Assembly (NCBI GenBank): GCA_963975425.1
Contig: CAXBGS010000009.1
Location: 257,992 to 321,991, forward strand
Direction of reading: 5' to 3'
DNA length: 64,000 nt
Source: CAXBGS01 sp963975425
GTDB lineage: Bacteria > Planctomycetota > Planctomycetia > Pirellulales > Pirellulaceae
In this document: positions 17,963 to 27,167 of the stretch, one piece after another
Numbering within the stretch: position 1 is the stretch's first letter
Layout: the number at the start of each line of letters is the position of its first letter
The notes under the pieces: model-generated
Told to the model about the DNA's origin: nothing
The model's input: the letters and a program-made list of their open reading frames with translations, nothing else
The model's database searches: none
Program-made: the position numbers and the translations under genes

Positions 17963-19498
17963 CTACAAGAAGTATCGCGGGTCTTCTTTGGTCGCACACT
18001 CGCGGTATTTGGCCGCGGCGTTTTCCGGCAGGACCGGATTGATCATCGCACGACTTCCCCATTCGAAGCCGGCGGTTTGCGTCAAACGCGGAAAGATTTC
18101 AAACGCCCAGTGTTGTGCATCAGCGCTGCCACGGAGTCCCGGCGGGCGTGTGTGAAGGATGTAGTTGTACGAGACACCGGGATGAATCTGGTTCAGCCAT
18201 GCCGTGACACGCGATATCAATTGCGAAAGTTCGTCCAGCACGGCCATGGGAAGTGATTCGAAACAGTCCATGTGCTCGATCGTCGAGATGCGGACCAACA
18301 TCGGTAACCGGCTTGCGAAGGGGCAGTAGGCAATCAGGGAATCAGTTTTCGCCACGATCCGAGTTTTCTGTTTCAATTCGCCGCGAATCAAGTCGCATTG
18401 CAGACAACAGCCGGTATTTGCTTGATGCCGACTCATGCGCTGGGCGTTGGCGGCGACGCTGGACGGCATTTGGTTCGTCGCGATCAGCTGGCTGTGGAAA
18501 TGGCTCAGCGAGGCGCCGGCGCGAGGCCCGACGTTCTTGAACACACTGATGTACTGGATGCCTGGTTGAGTGCGCCAAAATCGAATGCGGTCTCGATACG
18601 CCAAAAGCACCAAGCAGGCGTCGCTGCGATCCATATCGCTAAGTGATTGGACGTGCCGAGGCGACTCGATGATGACCTCGTGTCCGCCACGACTCGGACG
18701 GCATTGAAAGAGACCTTTGTCGACAGTGCCAAGTCCCCTCTCGGTTGTTTGGACACCGTCGGTTGCTTGAAAGCATCCGGCTGATTCGCGGACCTCGGTT
18801 GCCGATCCGTCGCGAGCGATCGCAGCCGAATTCGGTTGGGCGTCGGTGTACGGGTTCGACGCGGCACGTGAGGATGGCAGGGGCGGCGCGACCGCCGGAA
18901 ATTTGTTCGGGACGACACGCACGGACCAGTCTTCTGCATCCGCGTCGGCCAGGTAGTCGCGTGCGTTATCGCACAGGTTTTCCAGGTCTAAATCGCGACC
19001 GACCCAAACCGGCTCGGGTGTCTCCGATTCATTTCCTTGACAGAACGGACAATCGACCGGTGTCGTCGGCGATGAAGAGACGGGGCGAAACTCGTCGGGG
19101 CGGTCCGAGCGATCCGGTGCATAGATCGTCCATTCGCCGCTAATGGGATCAAGTCGTGTGGTCGCTGCGGTTGCGTCAGCGTACCCGTGCGAATCGATCG
19201 CTCGTCCCGTTCGTCCGTGCGAAACCGGATCGTGGCTGGGTGAGTCGGTCGGCGACCCGTTGCGTGAGAGTTGACCGCGTTTTGTTCGGTCCTGTGTGGA
19301 TTGACCGTCTGTCGATTGACCATCGGTGGATTGGCCGTTTGACGGTTGGCCATTCGTCGATTGGCCGTTTGACGGTTGGCTCGGGGGCACAGTCGGCTCG
19401 CAGGGCAAAGAAGTCAACTCGGACGATGATGCCTCGGTCGGCCTTACGGAAACGGCTTTCGACGCAGGTGCAGCTTGATTAGTCGTCGTTTTTATCAT
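17963..19498 (-). CDS. Galactose-1-phosphate uridylyltransferase-like (GalT/ADP-glucose phosphorylase family) protein
   Basis: A protein of about 511 residues of the GalT branch of the HIT superfamily. After a low-complexity N-terminal part (residues about 20-95) come the conserved PISGEWTIYAPDRSDRPDEF start, a zinc-type CPFC, VVPNKFPA, and the nucleophile segment SHFHSQL, then CCLQC and a C-terminal HWAFEIFPR block. The enzyme transfers nucleotidyl groups onto a sugar phosphate. It lies between glgA and a GH57 enzyme, so glucose-1-phosphate/ADP-glucose chemistry is as likely as galactose metabolism. Odd features: Asn-Gly-Gln-Ser repeats from a 15-bp tandem repeat, and a variable insert of about 50 residues before the core. 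Start chosen at ATG 19496-19498. Confidence 0.85.
   Translation of the reverse strand: MIKTTTNQAAPASKAVSVRPTEASSSELTSLPCEPTVPPSQPSNGQSTNGQPSNGQSTDGQSTDGQSTQDRTKRGQLSRNGSPTDSPSHDPVSHGRTGRAIDSHGYADATAATTRLDPISGEWTIYAPDRSDRPDEFRPVSSSPTTPVDCPFCQGNESETPEPVWVGRDLDLENLCDNARDYLADADAEDWSVRVVPNKFPAVAPPLPSSRAASNPYTDAQPNSAAIARDGSATEVRESAGCFQATDGVQTTERGLGTVDKGLFQCRPSRGGHEVIIESPRHVQSLSDMDRSDACLVLLAYRDRIRFWRTQPGIQYISVFKNVGPRAGASLSHFHSQLIATNQMPSSVAANAQRMSRHQANTGCCLQCDLIRGELKQKTRIVAKTDSLIAYCPFASRLPMLVRISTIEHMDCFESLPMAVLDELSQLISRVTAWLNQIHPGVSYNYILHTRPPGLRGSADAQHWAFEIFPRLTQTAGFEWGSRAMINPVLPENAAAKYRECATKEDPRYFL
19298..19387. repeat. 15-bp tandem repeat inside the GalT-like gene
   Basis: About six copies of a 15-bp unit (like GGATTGGCCGTTTGA) in frame with the gene. 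Each encodes a five-residue unit of the kind (S/P)-(T/S)-(N/D)-G-Q. Confidence 0.85.
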
Positions 19499-19690
19499 GA
19501 CAACTTCGCTCCGATCGGCTAGAGAAATCGCCGGCGTCCGTCTGCCCAGGTGTCCGGTTCGACTTGGTATCCGTGTTTGGCCAAGAAGCGTTCGGTCACT
19601 GACTCCATTTCGATAACGTGCTCGTATCATAGTGATTTTTCGACACGCTCGCACTGTCAATGCAACGAATTCGCGCTGACGAACCAGTTC

Positions 19691-21211
19691 TTATCCGGAT
19701 TCTCCTGTTGCGTCATGTTTAAGGGCGATCGTTTGCTCGTAAGCATCGATGTATTTTGAAGCGCTGCTTCGCCAGCTCCAATCTTGTCGCATTCCGGTCT
19801 CAATGATTTGACTCCAGTGATGCGGTTGGTGAAAGCGGATTTCCAGTGCGCGGCCGATTGCTGCATCAAGAGCTTGCGGCGTTCGTGGTGCACCCGGGAA
19901 TTCTTGGTCAACGTAAAACCCTGTTGCGGTTCCGGCGGCTAGCGTCTCGGCATTGCAATCGGTGACCGTATCAGCAAGTCCGCCGGTTTCGGTCACGATC
20001 GGAACGGTTCCGTAGCGCAGGCTATATAGTTGATTTAGACCGCATGGCTCGTAATGGCTGGGCATCACAAACACATCCGATCCAGCTTCGATGCGATGTG
20101 CAAGTTCGTCGCTGAAACCGATATGCAGTGCGAAACGATTTGGGTACTGATTGGCAAGTTCGCGTAGTTCTTGTTCGTATGCGGCATCGCCACTGCCGAG
20201 AACAATCCATTGCGTCGGCCGATTCTCACTCAAGTGCCAACGCAAGGCGGGAAGGATCAAGTCCCAGCCTTTCTGGATCGCCAGTCGGCCGACCAATCCG
20301 ATCAGCGGCGTTTCCTCGCTGACGTTGATTCCAAACTGTTGCTGTAAGGACCGTTTGTTTGCCGCCTTGCCGGATTTCCAATTGCTGACGTCATAGTTCT
20401 CGGTCAGGTGCTCGTCGGTTGCCGGGTTCCAGACGGATCGGTCGATTCCGTTGGTGATTCCCACCAATCGATTGCGAGCGCCCCGCAGGACGCCGTCCAG
20501 GCCACAGCCTTGTTCGGGGCCGCAAATTTCCTCGGCATAACGCGGGCTTACCGTTGTGATCATGTCGGCCGCAACGATGCCTGTTTTCAGAAAACTAAGG
20601 TTTCCATAGAACTCGAACATCTCGTGGTGAAAGTGTTGCCAATCAACGCCCACCAACGGAAATGTTTCGGGCGGAAAATTTCCTTGATAAGCCAAGTTGT
20701 GGATCGTCATCATCGACGCCGCCTGTGAAACCCAGGGCAGCGACACCGGGTTCAATTTCATCAACGCGGGAACCAGTCCACTTTGCCAGTCGTTGCAGTG
20801 CACGACGTCGATGGTCCAGCCGATTCGTGCGATCGCTTGCAATGCCGCGCGACAGAAAAACGCGAACCGTTCGGCATTGTCCGGATAGTCACCCGAGGCT
20901 GTCCCGTACAATTGTTCGCGATCAAAGTATTGGGGCTGGTCGATAAACCAGACGGGTACGTCGCCGTCAGGCAAGCGACTCTTTAACAAACGTGCACCCA
21001 TCAGTCGCCGGTCGCCCATCGGCACCGCAAAACTGATGTCCGTGGTTTCGATCGGCAGGCCACACTGACGGACGCTACGGAATGCCGGCATGATGACCGC
21101 CGCGCGATGTCCCAACGCCGAAACCCGGGACGGAAGAGTGCCGCAGACATCGGCTAAACCGCCCGTCTTGGCGAAAGGAACCGCTTCAGATGTGAGATAG
21201 ACGATATTCAA
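19691..21211 (-). CDS. glgA: Glycogen synthase (ADP-glucose type)
   Basis: A GT5 glycosyltransferase of about 506 residues that extends alpha-1,4-glucan using ADP-glucose. The N-terminus reads NIVYLTSEAVPFAKTGGLAD, with the KTGGL nucleotide-sugar motif. Glycogen-synthase blocks follow (TIHNLAYQG; GIDRSVWNPATD; VGRLAIQKGWDLI), then FVMPSHYEPCGLNQLYSLRYG near the C-terminus. No ATG precedes the conserved start: the choices are TTG at 21209-21211, which gives the family-typical N-terminus, or GTG at 21260-21262, 17 codons longer. It leads a same-strand set with the GalT-like and GH57 genes, although gaps of about 190 and 340 bases allow separate promoters. Confidence 0.95.
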   Translation of the reverse strand: MNIVYLTSEAVPFAKTGGLADVCGTLPSRVSALGHRAAVIMPAFRSVRQCGLPIETTDISFAVPMGDRRLMGARLLKSRLPDGDVPVWFIDQPQYFDREQLYGTASGDYPDNAERFAFFCRAALQAIARIGWTIDVVHCNDWQSGLVPALMKLNPVSLPWVSQAASMMTIHNLAYQGNFPPETFPLVGVDWQHFHHEMFEFYGNLSFLKTGIVAADMITTVSPRYAEEICGPEQGCGLDGVLRGARNRLVGITNGIDRSVWNPATDEHLTENYDVSNWKSGKAANKRSLQQQFGINVSEETPLIGLVGRLAIQKGWDLILPALRWHLSENRPTQWIVLGSGDAAYEQELRELANQYPNRFALHIGFSDELAHRIEAGSDVFVMPSHYEPCGLNQLYSLRYGTVPIVTETGGLADTVTDCNAETLAAGTATGFYVDQEFPGAPRTPQALDAAIGRALEIRFHQPHHWSQIIETGMRQDWSWRSSASKYIDAYEQTIALKHDATGESG

Positions 21212-21640
21212 GACGTAAGCTTCGCTGATGCAGTTCTTGTGGCCGATAACATTGACGATCACGTGAGTCTAGTCCGATGAACGTCAACCCACCACACAGG
21301 TTTGACCGGACGATCGCTCAACGGGGTTCCAGCGGCCGTCAACGTCTTGCAAATACGGGCATCTGGTCAATCAATTAGAATCGTTATCATCGATGAACCT
21401 TGGCACGCGACCCAGGGTGCCAGTGCCCATCAAAGCGTCACTATCCAAGGGTGCCCAAGCAAGCGTGCCCTGCCGAACGTGCCCAAGCAAGCGTGCCTAA
21501 CCGAACGCGTATGAACGAACGCGGCCAACCAAGCATGTCCGGCCAAGTTCGGCCACCGGAGCTTGCCGATCACAGAGTGTCGACAACGCTGCAGCATCAA
21601 TTATGTCCAACCCCTATCGCATCAACATTGGCAAGGATGA
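21212..21640. other. Divergent intergenic region glgA / pseudokinase
   Basis: 429 bases with no supported gene; it should hold the promoters of glgA and the pseudokinase gene. A 28-bp direct repeat lies in it. Frames crossing it look like repeat-derived noise. Confidence 0.5.
21451..21506. repeat. 28-bp direct repeat, two adjacent copies
   Basis: Copies at 21451-21478 and 21479-21506 start GTGCCCAAGCAAGCGTGCC and differ at 3 positions. They lie 135 bases before the pseudokinase start. Confidence 0.9.
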
Positions 21641-24600
21641 ATGACAACCACACTCAGCGAATTCTGGATGAATCTGGTTCATGCGGGTGTGGTCAACGCC
21701 GACGGCTGCAAGCGGATTGCCGAGCGATGGAGCAAATCGCACGAAGGGCGCATGGTCTCGGACCCGGTCGCGGTTGCAAAGTTCATGCTGGCCGCCGGCG
21801 AACTGACCGAGTTTCAAGCCCGCGCGTTATTGGCGAAACCGGCAAAGCCAATTCGCATCGGTGGATTTGTTCAAACATCCGACCAGACACAGCCGCCACT
21901 TAGCGAATGGATTGCCGTGCGGTCGATCGACGATGGGACGGCGGGGTGGCTGGCACGGTTACCAACGGCCACGCTGGCGCCCGCGAATCGTCAATGGCTC
22001 GTCGACCATCAACGAGTCTCCGGCCGGGGGCTGCAACCGATTCGCTGCAGTGCGACGACATCGGAAACGGTCGAAGTGTTTTCCAGTTTGCCGCCTGGTG
22101 TGTGTTTGTTCGATGTGTTGTTCAATCAGCCCAGCACGGAACGTCGTCGTGCGGTCGAACTCGCGATCCAGATTTCTGATTCACTTTCGCTCCTGCACCG
22201 CGAAGGACTGGTGCAAGGTAACTTGCGGGCCGATCGCGTTTGGATCGCCGAGGATGGAAGTGCAGTTCTGCTACGTGAGCCGGTGCGCAGACGTGATTCT
22301 GTGACTGCGGTCTCGGGCGGTCCTACCTTGGACGACCTGGAAATTGCCGAAGCCTATGCCGCGCCCGAATTGGCGAATCCAAGTGTCGCGCCGGATCCGT
22401 TGACTGATATTTATGGTCTGGGATGCTTGCTGTTTCGAATGATCCAAGGTCATCTGCCGTTCGACTTGCAGTCGCCACCGACACTGATCGCCGCACACAC
22501 TCACGAGACGCCCCAAGCCTTGGCCGACGCGGTCACACAAGGTGCCGCCGGTGATCCTTGTTTGCGCGTCATCGCATTTGCTATGGCGAAAAACCGTCAA
22601 TCTCGTATCGCATCGGCCGATCAGCTGTCGTCGGCGCTGCGTGCGGTGTTGCCACTGCTGCCGCATGACCAACCATCCCAATCGCCTCAGCCGCCGAAGG
22701 TGACTTCGTCGCCAAGAAAGAAAACGTCCGTGATCAAGTCGGGCGAAAAAAGGCCCGGAACGCAAAAAGCATCCACGTTCACCCGAGATGACAGGGATGC
22801 CGCACAGACGCAGCAACCCAAGACCAGCCCCACGCCGCTGGAGCCTCGGGCGGCAAGCCAAGATGTTCGAACCGATCGCGTCGCAGAACCAGACGTCCGG
22901 CCGGTGCCTCGGACGACCCCGGGCGCCGTGCCACCGGAGCCAACGAAAGCTTCTTCGTCCAAGCCAGCTCCTTCGTCCAAGCCGGCACGCAAGCAAACAA
23001 AGCCAACTCAACCACCACCGTCGCCGCCGGAACCGGTGCCCACTCAGCCGATTGCCTCGGACGCGTCAGCAAAACACGTTTCGCAATCACCAACCGCCGT
23101 GTCCAACGCCTCCACTCCGCCGCCAGCGGTGCCGCCATCATCAACCGAGCCGCCATCACCAACCGAGCCGCCATCACCAACCGAGTCTGCATCGCCAACG
23201 ATTCCCGCATCACCATCGGCACCCGCGGTGCCAACCGAGCCCATGTCGTCACCGGAACTTGCGTCACCGGTCGCGAGCATCACCGCGGAACCCTCCGTAC
23301 CACCTACGCCGCCGCCCACACCGACCCCGACCCCGATACTAACCTCTGGTCCAACGGTTCCGTCATCCTCCGCGACGGCATCTGCGCCAACGTCGCGCCG
23401 TCGGCGAAAGAAAAAGAAATCATCCGCGCCTCTCATTTTGGGAGCACTTGGTTTTGTTGCACTTTTGTTGGTTGTTGCACTGTTGGTTTATGAACCTGGT
23501 GAAACGGAAGAAAAGAAAACAACATGGCGCGCACCACCGGCAGTGATTCCGTCGGTCGGCGGTGGCTCTGCATCCGTTCAGCCCCGTGCCTCAGGAAGCA
23601 CGGACGACGTTGGCACGCCGAATCAGGAAATCACAAACCGGTACACCGTTGTTGACGACCCGCGATTGTTATTCACGCCGCCGCTGCGGCACGAAGGGGA
23701 TCGCGTGCCGTTGGAACTGTTGCCGCCCGGCCCGGCAATGATCGTGTCGAGCCGTTTCGCTCGCTTGCAGAGAACCGAAGGCGGGCAAGCCATCATCGCG
23801 GCCCTGGGAAACGATCTGACCGCACTCATGGAATCGGCGGCAATGCGATCCGGCGTTCCCGTCGAGCAAATTGATCGTTGCACCGCTGCACTTCACGCAG
23901 GCAATGACGGTTGGCCAGCAGTCTCGTTGGCGATCGAGTTGGCTCGCCCGATCCCGTTAAAAGAACTGCTTCGTCGTTGGGACGTGTCCGAATCTCGGAC
24001 GCCCGACGGTGCGACCGTCTATGCCGGCGACGACACGGACAGCGACGCGTATTTTCTCGGTAACGCCGAGGCGGGCAAGCTTGATGCCGACGCGGAAGTC
24101 ACGGCGTTCGCGGTCGGTGCGCTTCCTCGGATCCGCGAAGTCGCAGAAATCGGCGGTGGTCCGATTCCTTTGCCGCGTGCGATGGAAACGCTCTGGAAGA
24201 CTTCCGATCGAAACGCCGATGTGTTTGTTCTGCTCACACCTAACTTTCTTTTCGCCGATGGCCGCGCGATGCTGCAGTCGACGGCACCTCAGCTTTCGGA
24301 TTCGCTGAAACGATTCTTGATTCCCGATGTTGCATCCACGCAGTTGATGGGGACGGTCGACCAGGATCGCGCCTACGTCGAACTGCGAATGATCCCCAGT
24401 GGTAATCTAACCGATGCGGCGCTCAGCGATCGAACGCGACGGATCGTCGAAACTTGGCCATCGTGGGCCGATGAGTTTGTGGTCGATGCCGTTCCCGAGT
24501 CATCGTGGCGACTGCTCGCCAATCGGTTGCCGTCGATGATGCGATTCCTGGTGGACCACACTCGCAGCGGCTTATCGGATTCAACCGTGATCTTGAATTC

Positions 24601-25120
24601 GTATCTGCCCAGTTCCGGTGCGGCGCAGTTATCGCTGGCAACCCTGTTGGCTTTGAACACGCCGCGCGACGCCGGTGGGGCGACCGCCATGACAGAAGAC
24701 GTCAAGCCGTTGACATTGCCGGAAATGCTCGACCGTAAGATGTCCGTTTCCTTCGAGCAGGAATCACTCGAATTCGCGATCAATACGATTGTTGACGAAT
24801 TTCAACGAACGCTACCGCCCGGATCCAAATTACCACCCGTCAAAATTGTCGGCGGTGATCTTCAGCTGATGGGGATCACGCAGAACCAACAGGTTCGGGA
24901 CTTCAGGAAAACCGACATGCCGCTGCGTCAGGTCCTGACCGACTTGGTTGTGGGGGCGAACCCGGACAAAACGGCAACCGGTCCAAAGGACCCCAAGCAA
25001 GCGTTGCTGTGGATTGTGGCGGAAGATCCCAACGATAAAGGTCAATCGCAGATATTGATCACCACTCGCGAGGCCGCAAAAGACAAATACGAACTGCCAC
25101 CCGAGTTCGTTGCCTCCTAA
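21641..25120 (+). CDS. Transmembrane pseudokinase with a large external domain
   Basis: A 1,159-residue protein. Residues about 1-70 form the small helical domain that precedes many planctomycete kinases (EFW..L..AGVV to GELTEFQARALL). Residues about 85-350 have a protein-kinase fold whose C-lobe scaffold is kept (AYAAPELA; TDIYGLGCLLFRMIQGHLPF). The catalytic loop reads VQGNLRADR, with Asn194 in place of the catalytic Asp, and the DFG position reads REP, so phosphotransfer is very unlikely. A Pro/Ser/Thr-rich linker (about 350-585) and a basic stretch precede one membrane segment (about 596-618). The remaining 540 residues should lie outside the cytoplasm and have no domain I recognise. Confidence 0.85.
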   Translation: MTTTLSEFWMNLVHAGVVNADGCKRIAERWSKSHEGRMVSDPVAVAKFMLAAGELTEFQARALLAKPAKPIRIGGFVQTSDQTQPPLSEWIAVRSIDDGTAGWLARLPTATLAPANRQWLVDHQRVSGRGLQPIRCSATTSETVEVFSSLPPGVCLFDVLFNQPSTERRRAVELAIQISDSLSLLHREGLVQGNLRADRVWIAEDGSAVLLREPVRRRDSVTAVSGGPTLDDLEIAEAYAAPELANPSVAPDPLTDIYGLGCLLFRMIQGHLPFDLQSPPTLIAAHTHETPQALADAVTQGAAGDPCLRVIAFAMAKNRQSRIASADQLSSALRAVLPLLPHDQPSQSPQPPKVTSSPRKKTSVIKSGEKRPGTQKASTFTRDDRDAAQTQQPKTSPTPLEPRAASQDVRTDRVAEPDVRPVPRTTPGAVPPEPTKASSSKPAPSSKPARKQTKPTQPPPSPPEPVPTQPIASDASAKHVSQSPTAVSNASTPPPAVPPSSTEPPSPTEPPSPTESASPTIPASPSAPAVPTEPMSSPELASPVASITAEPSVPPTPPPTPTPTPILTSGPTVPSSSATASAPTSRRRRKKKKSSAPLILGALGFVALLLVVALLVYEPGETEEKKTTWRAPPAVIPSVGGGSASVQPRASGSTDDVGTPNQEITNRYTVVDDPRLLFTPPLRHEGDRVPLELLPPGPAMIVSSRFARLQRTEGGQAIIAALGNDLTALMESAAMRSGVPVEQIDRCTAALHAGNDGWPAVSLAIELARPIPLKELLRRWDVSESRTPDGATVYAGDDTDSDAYFLGNAEAGKLDADAEVTAFAVGALPRIREVAEIGGGPIPLPRAMETLWKTSDRNADVFVLLTPNFLFADGRAMLQSTAPQLSDSLKRFLIPDVASTQLMGTVDQDRAYVELRMIPSGNLTDAALSDRTRRIVETWPSWADEFVVDAVPESSWRLLANRLPSMMRFLVDHTRSGLSDSTVILNSYLPSSGAAQLSLATLLALNTPRDAGGATAMTEDVKPLTLPEMLDRKMSVSFEQESLEFAINTIVDEFQRTLPPGSKLPPVKIVGGDLQLMGITQNQQVRDFRKTDMPLRQVLTDLVVGANPDKTATGPKDPKQALLWIVAEDPNDKGQSQILITTREAAKDKYELPPEFVAS

Positions 25121-25315
25121 GTAAGATCGTCGATCGCTCTCGCGTATTTTCCGCAGCCGGATCTGCCTCTGTCGCGAAAGCGGATTCGTGATCGTATCGG
25201 AAATCAATTTGATGAGCCTACCATCGTTCGCCTGCATAACTACAATCTGACTTGCCTGACCGAGAGTCGTTCTTGGTCAAGATTTCGAGTGTTCAAAATG
25301 AAGTGTGGCTGATAA

Positions 25316-26377
25316 ATGCGTGTCATCGTGACGGGTTCGAGCGGATTGATTGGATCAGCTGCGGTGAAGCATTGGGATGCGGCAGGTGACGAAGTCATTG
25401 GCATCGACAATGACATGCGGGCAACCTTTTTCGGTCCGCAAGGCAGCACGCGATGGAATCAAGAGCGTCTGGAATCCGAAACGAGTCGGTTTCGAACGGT
25501 GTCAATCGACATTCGTGACCGCGAAGGCATTTTGGATCTGTTCAAGAACGAAACGCCCGACCTGGTGATCCACTGTGCGGCGCAGCCGTCACACGACAAG
25601 GCGGCCGATATCCCGTTTCTTGATTTCGAAGTCAACGCAAACGGCACGTTGAATCTGTTGGAAGCAACCCGCCAGTTTGCTCCGGATGCAGTGTTCTGTC
25701 ACATGAGCACGAATAAGGTCTACGGCGACGCGCCGAACGAGTTGCCGCTGACTGAATTAGAAACACGCTGGGAATACGCTCGCGAAGAAGACTTTCACGG
25801 CATCGACGAACACTGTCGGATCGACCAAACCATGCACTCGCTATTTGGTGCATCCAAAACGGCGGCCGACGTGTTAGCTCAAGAGTACGGAAAGTACTTT
25901 GGTCTGAAGACTGGTGTTTTCCGGGGCGGTTGTTTGACGGGCGCAGGACATAGCGGCGTTGAACTGCACGGATTCTTGAGTTATCTGGTGCACGTCGGAG
26001 TGACCGGCAAGCCGTACACGATTTTCGGATACAAGGGGAAACAGGTTCGCGACCAAATCGAATGCAGCGATGTCGTGAAAGCGTTTGAAGCGTTTTCAAA
26101 GAACCCGCGTCCGGGCGAGGTCTACAATATTGGCGGCGGACGCGACAACGCCGCCAGCGTGCTGGAGTCGATCGCAATGATCGAAGAAGTTACCGGCAAT
26201 AAGCTTGATTTCACCTTGGGTGATGAAAACCGCAAAGGCGATCACATCTGTTACATCAGTGATCTGTCCAAGCTGCGCCGCGACTATCCGGATTGGGATA
26301 TTCGTGTTCCGCTGAAAGACATCGTCTCGCAAATGGTCGCCGCCGAACAAAAGAAACTAGAGACGGCGACATCATAG
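25316..26377 (+). CDS. NAD-dependent epimerase/dehydratase (CDP-paratose 2-epimerase-like)
   Basis: A 353-residue extended SDR protein acting on a nucleotide-activated sugar. The Rossmann motif VTGSSGLIGS is at residues 5-14 and CAAQPSHD near 87-94. The active-site region reads STNKVYGD then SLFGASKTAAD. Lys181 of the usual YxxxK is kept, but the Tyr is Phe177. The substrate-binding half includes FRGGCLTG, GYKGKQVRDQI and EVYNIGGGR. From memory, close relatives in cyanobacteria and planctomycetes share LFGASK, so this is probably a family trait and not decay. It stands alone after the pseudokinase gene. A role in surface glycan precursors is inferred. Confidence 0.87.
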   Translation: MRVIVTGSSGLIGSAAVKHWDAAGDEVIGIDNDMRATFFGPQGSTRWNQERLESETSRFRTVSIDIRDREGILDLFKNETPDLVIHCAAQPSHDKAADIPFLDFEVNANGTLNLLEATRQFAPDAVFCHMSTNKVYGDAPNELPLTELETRWEYAREEDFHGIDEHCRIDQTMHSLFGASKTAADVLAQEYGKYFGLKTGVFRGGCLTGAGHSGVELHGFLSYLVHVGVTGKPYTIFGYKGKQVRDQIECSDVVKAFEAFSKNPRPGEVYNIGGGRDNAASVLESIAMIEEVTGNKLDFTLGDENRKGDHICYISDLSKLRRDYPDWDIRVPLKDIVSQMVAAEQKKLETATS

Positions 26378-26434
26378 CCCGCGTGGTGAACGCCTTCCCC
26401 TTGTAAACGCCGATCAAGCGGACTTCGAACGAAT

Positions 26435-26462
26435 GAACGCCAGCCCAATGGGCTTAGCGTTC
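26435..26462. terminator. Hairpin between convergent genes
   Basis: An imperfect inverted repeat (GAACGCCAGCCCA ... TGGGCTTAGCGTTC, one bulge) between the epimerase and the convergent small gene. There is no strong T-tract, so a bidirectional terminator role is tentative. Confidence 0.35.
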
Positions 26463-26505
26463 TGAATTCACTGCGTCACACGTGGCGATCGGACACATGT
26501 CATTG

Positions 26506-26829
26506 TCACACCGCGCGGTGCAACATTCGCTCGAGCCGATCCAGCGTCGTGACCATCTGATTCCACTGCGTCACGACTTCCAAGGTCGGCAGCGACGCCG
26601 CATCGCTGCGATCGAAACCTCGTTCGCTGACCGAGACCTTTCCCGCGAGCACCGAGACGCCCGATTCGGTCACGTGCTGGCTCTTCATCTCAGGCGTTTG
26701 TTGGCCATCGTCTTCGATCGGCAGCACTTGCAGCATCGCCTTGTGGACGGCCCACAACGCCGCTTTCCGGCTCGATTCTGCTTCCACCACACTTCGCATC
26801 GTTCCTGATTGCACGTAATACTTTGCCAT
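26506..26829 (-). CDS. Small conserved planctomycete protein of unknown function
   Basis: A 107-residue protein starting MAKYYVQSGTMRSVVEAESSRKAALWAVHKAM. Charged and helical, no signal peptide or membrane segment. I recall similar short proteins with this MAKYYVQSG start in other planctomycetes, but no function. The frame is open upstream to 27015, but the ATG at 26827-26829 gives the family-like N-terminus. Its promoter must lie in the gap shared with the divergent subtilase gene. Confidence 0.75.
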   Translation of the reverse strand: MAKYYVQSGTMRSVVEAESSRKAALWAVHKAMLQVLPIEDDGQQTPEMKSQHVTESGVSVLAGKVSVSERGFDRSDAASLPTLEVVTQWNQMVTTLDRLERMLHRAV

Positions 26830-27167
26830 CGTTTTATTTCCTGATCGGTTCGATTTTGGTTGACTGATTTGCCGTCCCCCGGCAATAGATAGATCGCCGA
26901 TGCCGTGACACGTTTGGTCAGAGGGTCGAGGGGATTTCGCAAAAGTTGTGAAAACGTTGGCGACGAGACGTCTTGCCCCGTCTTGGGCGAGATCAAGTAT
27001 CGGTTGCGAGATCAAGTATCGGTTGACTTGGCCGAGTGATTGCGGTGATGAGCTGAAAAGTTGTTTCGGGGATACCGAGCGTGTACATTACGGGCCTCCC
27101 CCGACGGGCGGGGCGAGGTGGTTCTACTTCTTTGAGATAGCATCGATCCTTGCAAGGGGCAACACGC
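26830..27167. other. Divergent intergenic region before the giant subtilase gene
   Basis: 338 bases with no supported gene. It holds a 19-bp direct repeat and a GC-rich patch with partial dyad symmetry near 27090-27120 (CCTCCCCCGACGGGCGGGGC). Both are candidate regulatory elements. Confidence 0.5.
26989..27026. repeat. 19-bp direct repeat, two adjacent copies
   Basis: GAGATCAAGTATCGGTTGC at 26989-27007 is followed at once by a copy ending in A (27008-27026). It lies about 140 bases before the subtilase start, where an operator could be. Confidence 0.9.

Noticed and set aside
22271..23011. 246-residue frame opposite the pseudokinase linker
   Set aside because: Arg/Gly/Leu-rich shadow of the Pro/Ser/Thr-rich linker; no known domain.
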